Assembly: GCA_006227875.1 (NCBI GenBank) | Contig: SBFI01000206.1 | Span: 1-15,020, forward strand | Length of the DNA: 15,020 bases | Direction of reading: 5' to 3' | Source: Acidobacteriota bacterium | GTDB taxonomy: Bacteria; Acidobacteriota; Thermoanaerobaculia; Multivoradales; JAHEKO01 | The notes under the pieces: model-generated | The model's input: the letters and a program-made list of their open reading frames with translations, nothing else | Databases searched by the model: none | Told to the model about the DNA's origin: nothing | Shown: positions 14,425 to 15,020 of the stretch, piece by piece | Numbering within the stretch: position 1 is the stretch's first letter | How the letters are laid out: the number at the start of each line of letters is the position of its first letter | Translations under genes and position numbers: made by a program

Positions 14425-14756
14425 CGTCCACACAGCATCGCGACCTGGCGGCTGGGCGCTGGTGGGAGCTGACGCTCGCCGAGCAGCTGGGAAACGTGGG
14501 GAGTGAGGTGAGCCGGGCCGCACGCTGGACCGGACGCAATCCACATCTCGCCAGAAAGGCCCTCCATCGTGCCCTGGAGCTCTTCGACCTCACGATGGCG
14601 GACCCCCGCCACCGGCAGTCGCCCGCGCGCTTGCGTGAGATCTCGCGGGCCCGAGAAGTGGTGGCGGACTTCTTTGCCGGGCCCAACCAGTATGGGTCGA
14701 CCGCTTCGTCTCTGCAGAAGTACTTCGACGCCTACGCACTGGCCGCACGCAGGTAG
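14421..14756 (+). CDS. Small helical partner protein, second gene of the pair
   Basis: The GTG at 14421 overlaps the upstream TGA (GTGA), giving 111 residues. The sequence TSTQHRDLAAGRWWELTLAE, QLGNVGSEVSRAARWTGRNP, ARKALHRALELFDLTMADPR, RLREISRAREVVADFF ends QKYFDAYALAARR. It is predicted to be almost all helical, with a WW(K/E)L(S/T)LxEQLGN(V/I)GSEVSRA start. I recall relatives beside DUF5674 genes in other bacteria, but could not check. A four-helix, HEPN-like fold is possible; I do not see a clear HEPN R-x4-6-H catalytic motif. A start further upstream in this frame overlaps the DUF5674 gene and has no family support. The gene ends 48 bases before the rRNA terminator that faces it. Confidence 0.7.
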   Translation: MTSTQHRDLAAGRWWELTLAEQLGNVGSEVSRAARWTGRNPHLARKALHRALELFDLTMADPRHRQSPARLREISRAREVVADFFAGPNQYGSTASSLQKYFDAYALAARR

Positions 14757-14803
14757 TCTCGAGTTGCGGCCGTCCGTCGTTCGGGCTGGTCGAACTAAAA
14801 GCA

Positions 14804-14830
14804 ACGGCCCCCGCATTAAGCGAGGGCCGT
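14804..14830 (-). terminator. Rho-independent terminator of the rRNA operon (minus strand)
   Basis: ACGGCCC (14804-14810) pairs with GGGCCGT (14824-14830), and CGC with GCG inside, around an ATTAA loop with one C/A mismatch. On the minus strand the stem is followed by TTGCTTTTAG, a short T-rich tract. It stands 12 bases after the 3' end of the 5S rRNA, where such terminators usually sit. On the plus strand no T-run follows. Confidence 0.75.
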
Positions 14831-14842
14831 CTATGAAGAAAC

Positions 14843-14912
14843 TTCCCAGCGGCGACCTACTCTCCCACACCGTCTCCAGTGCAGTACCATCGGCGCTGAG
14901 GGCTTAACTGCG
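14843..14912 (-). rRNA. rrf: 5S ribosomal RNA gene, 3' part only
   Basis: On the minus strand the sequence reads AGTTAAGCCCTCAGCGCCGA, TGGTACTGCACTGGAGACGG, TGTGGGAGAGTAGGTCGCCG, CTGGGA. This is the conserved 3' part of bacterial 5S rRNA (loop B/helix III end, helices IV-V and the 3' strand of helix I). The 5' part (about 45-50 bases, including the 5' strand of helix I and CCGAACTC) is missing: matching stops at about 14912, and 14 bases later transposase fragment D begins. Without helix I it cannot be functional. No 23S or 16S sequence is in the window. The gene and its terminator are remnants of an rRNA operon end. Confidence 0.87.
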
Positions 14913-14925
14913 CGCCCGAACCACT

Positions 14926-15020
14926 TTCATTGCCCGCGTCGTCGATCACATCCCCGAGCCCTCCCAGCAGACGACCCGCTACTGGGGCTTCTACGCCAAT
15001 GCCGCCCGCGGCAAGCGGCG
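14926..15020 (+). mobile_element. IS91-like element, fragment D (start of transposase C-terminal part)
   Basis: The plus strand codes for IARVVDHIPEPSQQTTRYWG and FYANAARGKRR, the same stretch as in fragment B, and runs off the window. The first ~50 bp repeat the end of fragment C (13974-14021) with one or two changes. The element's front part is missing here. Together C and D look like one transposase gene split by the 0.9 kb that carries the DUF5674 pair and the 5S remnant. Positions 14913-14925 (GCGCGCCCGAACCAC) match neither neighbour and contain a GAAC tetramer. Confidence 0.85.

Overview
The window is GC-rich DNA with dense genes. It contains a signal-peptide β-barrel candidate, a sigma-54 response regulator and IS91-like elements, which suggests a high-GC Gram-negative bacterium. 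An environmental lineage such as Acidobacteriota or a deltaproteobacterial group is my guess; nothing in the sequence fixes the taxon.

Layout. (1) Positions 1-343 hold the C-terminal end of a sigma-54 response regulator (+). It converges, with overlapping stop codons, on a three-gene minus-strand operon (340-3533): a small TPR-like protein, an exported protein made of nine 31-residue two-cysteine repeats, and a PAS-PAS-SpoIIE (PP2C) phosphatase. (2) Positions 3841-8229 are a decayed mobile-element zone. A minus-strand gene has lost its 5' end beside IS91-like fragment A. A lipoprotein-type tannase/feruloyl esterase gene has two frameshifts and is flanked by imperfect ~40-bp repeats that resemble a Ser-tRNA(UGA) anticodon arm. 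Fragment B, in the opposite orientation, cuts a ureohydrolase gene inside its metal site. (3) Positions 8352-13326 are an intact plus-strand cluster: a membrane-anchored parvulin-type isomerase, a HupE/UreJ-like membrane protein (4-bp overlap), an exported ureohydrolase with all metal ligands, and a small outer-membrane-type protein with a His-rich mature N-terminus. (4) Positions 13397-15020 are again scarred by IS91-like fragments (C and D). They bracket a tightly coupled two-gene unit (a DUF5674-like protein and a small helical partner), a rho-independent terminator and the 3' part of a 5S rRNA gene on the minus strand.

How the parts may work together. The regulator and phosphatase are signalling genes; the phosphatase is translationally coupled to the repeat protein. 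The PPIase, HupE-like protein, secreted ureohydrolase and barrel protein look like a cell-envelope module in which a metal-dependent C-N hydrolase acts outside the cytoplasm, with an isomerase to help folding. A second ureohydrolase, now a remnant, probably stood at the head of this cluster. The four transposase pieces are all broken: A and C start at the same transposase position, while A and B share a GC-rich hairpin segment at their ends. No piece looks able to move by itself.
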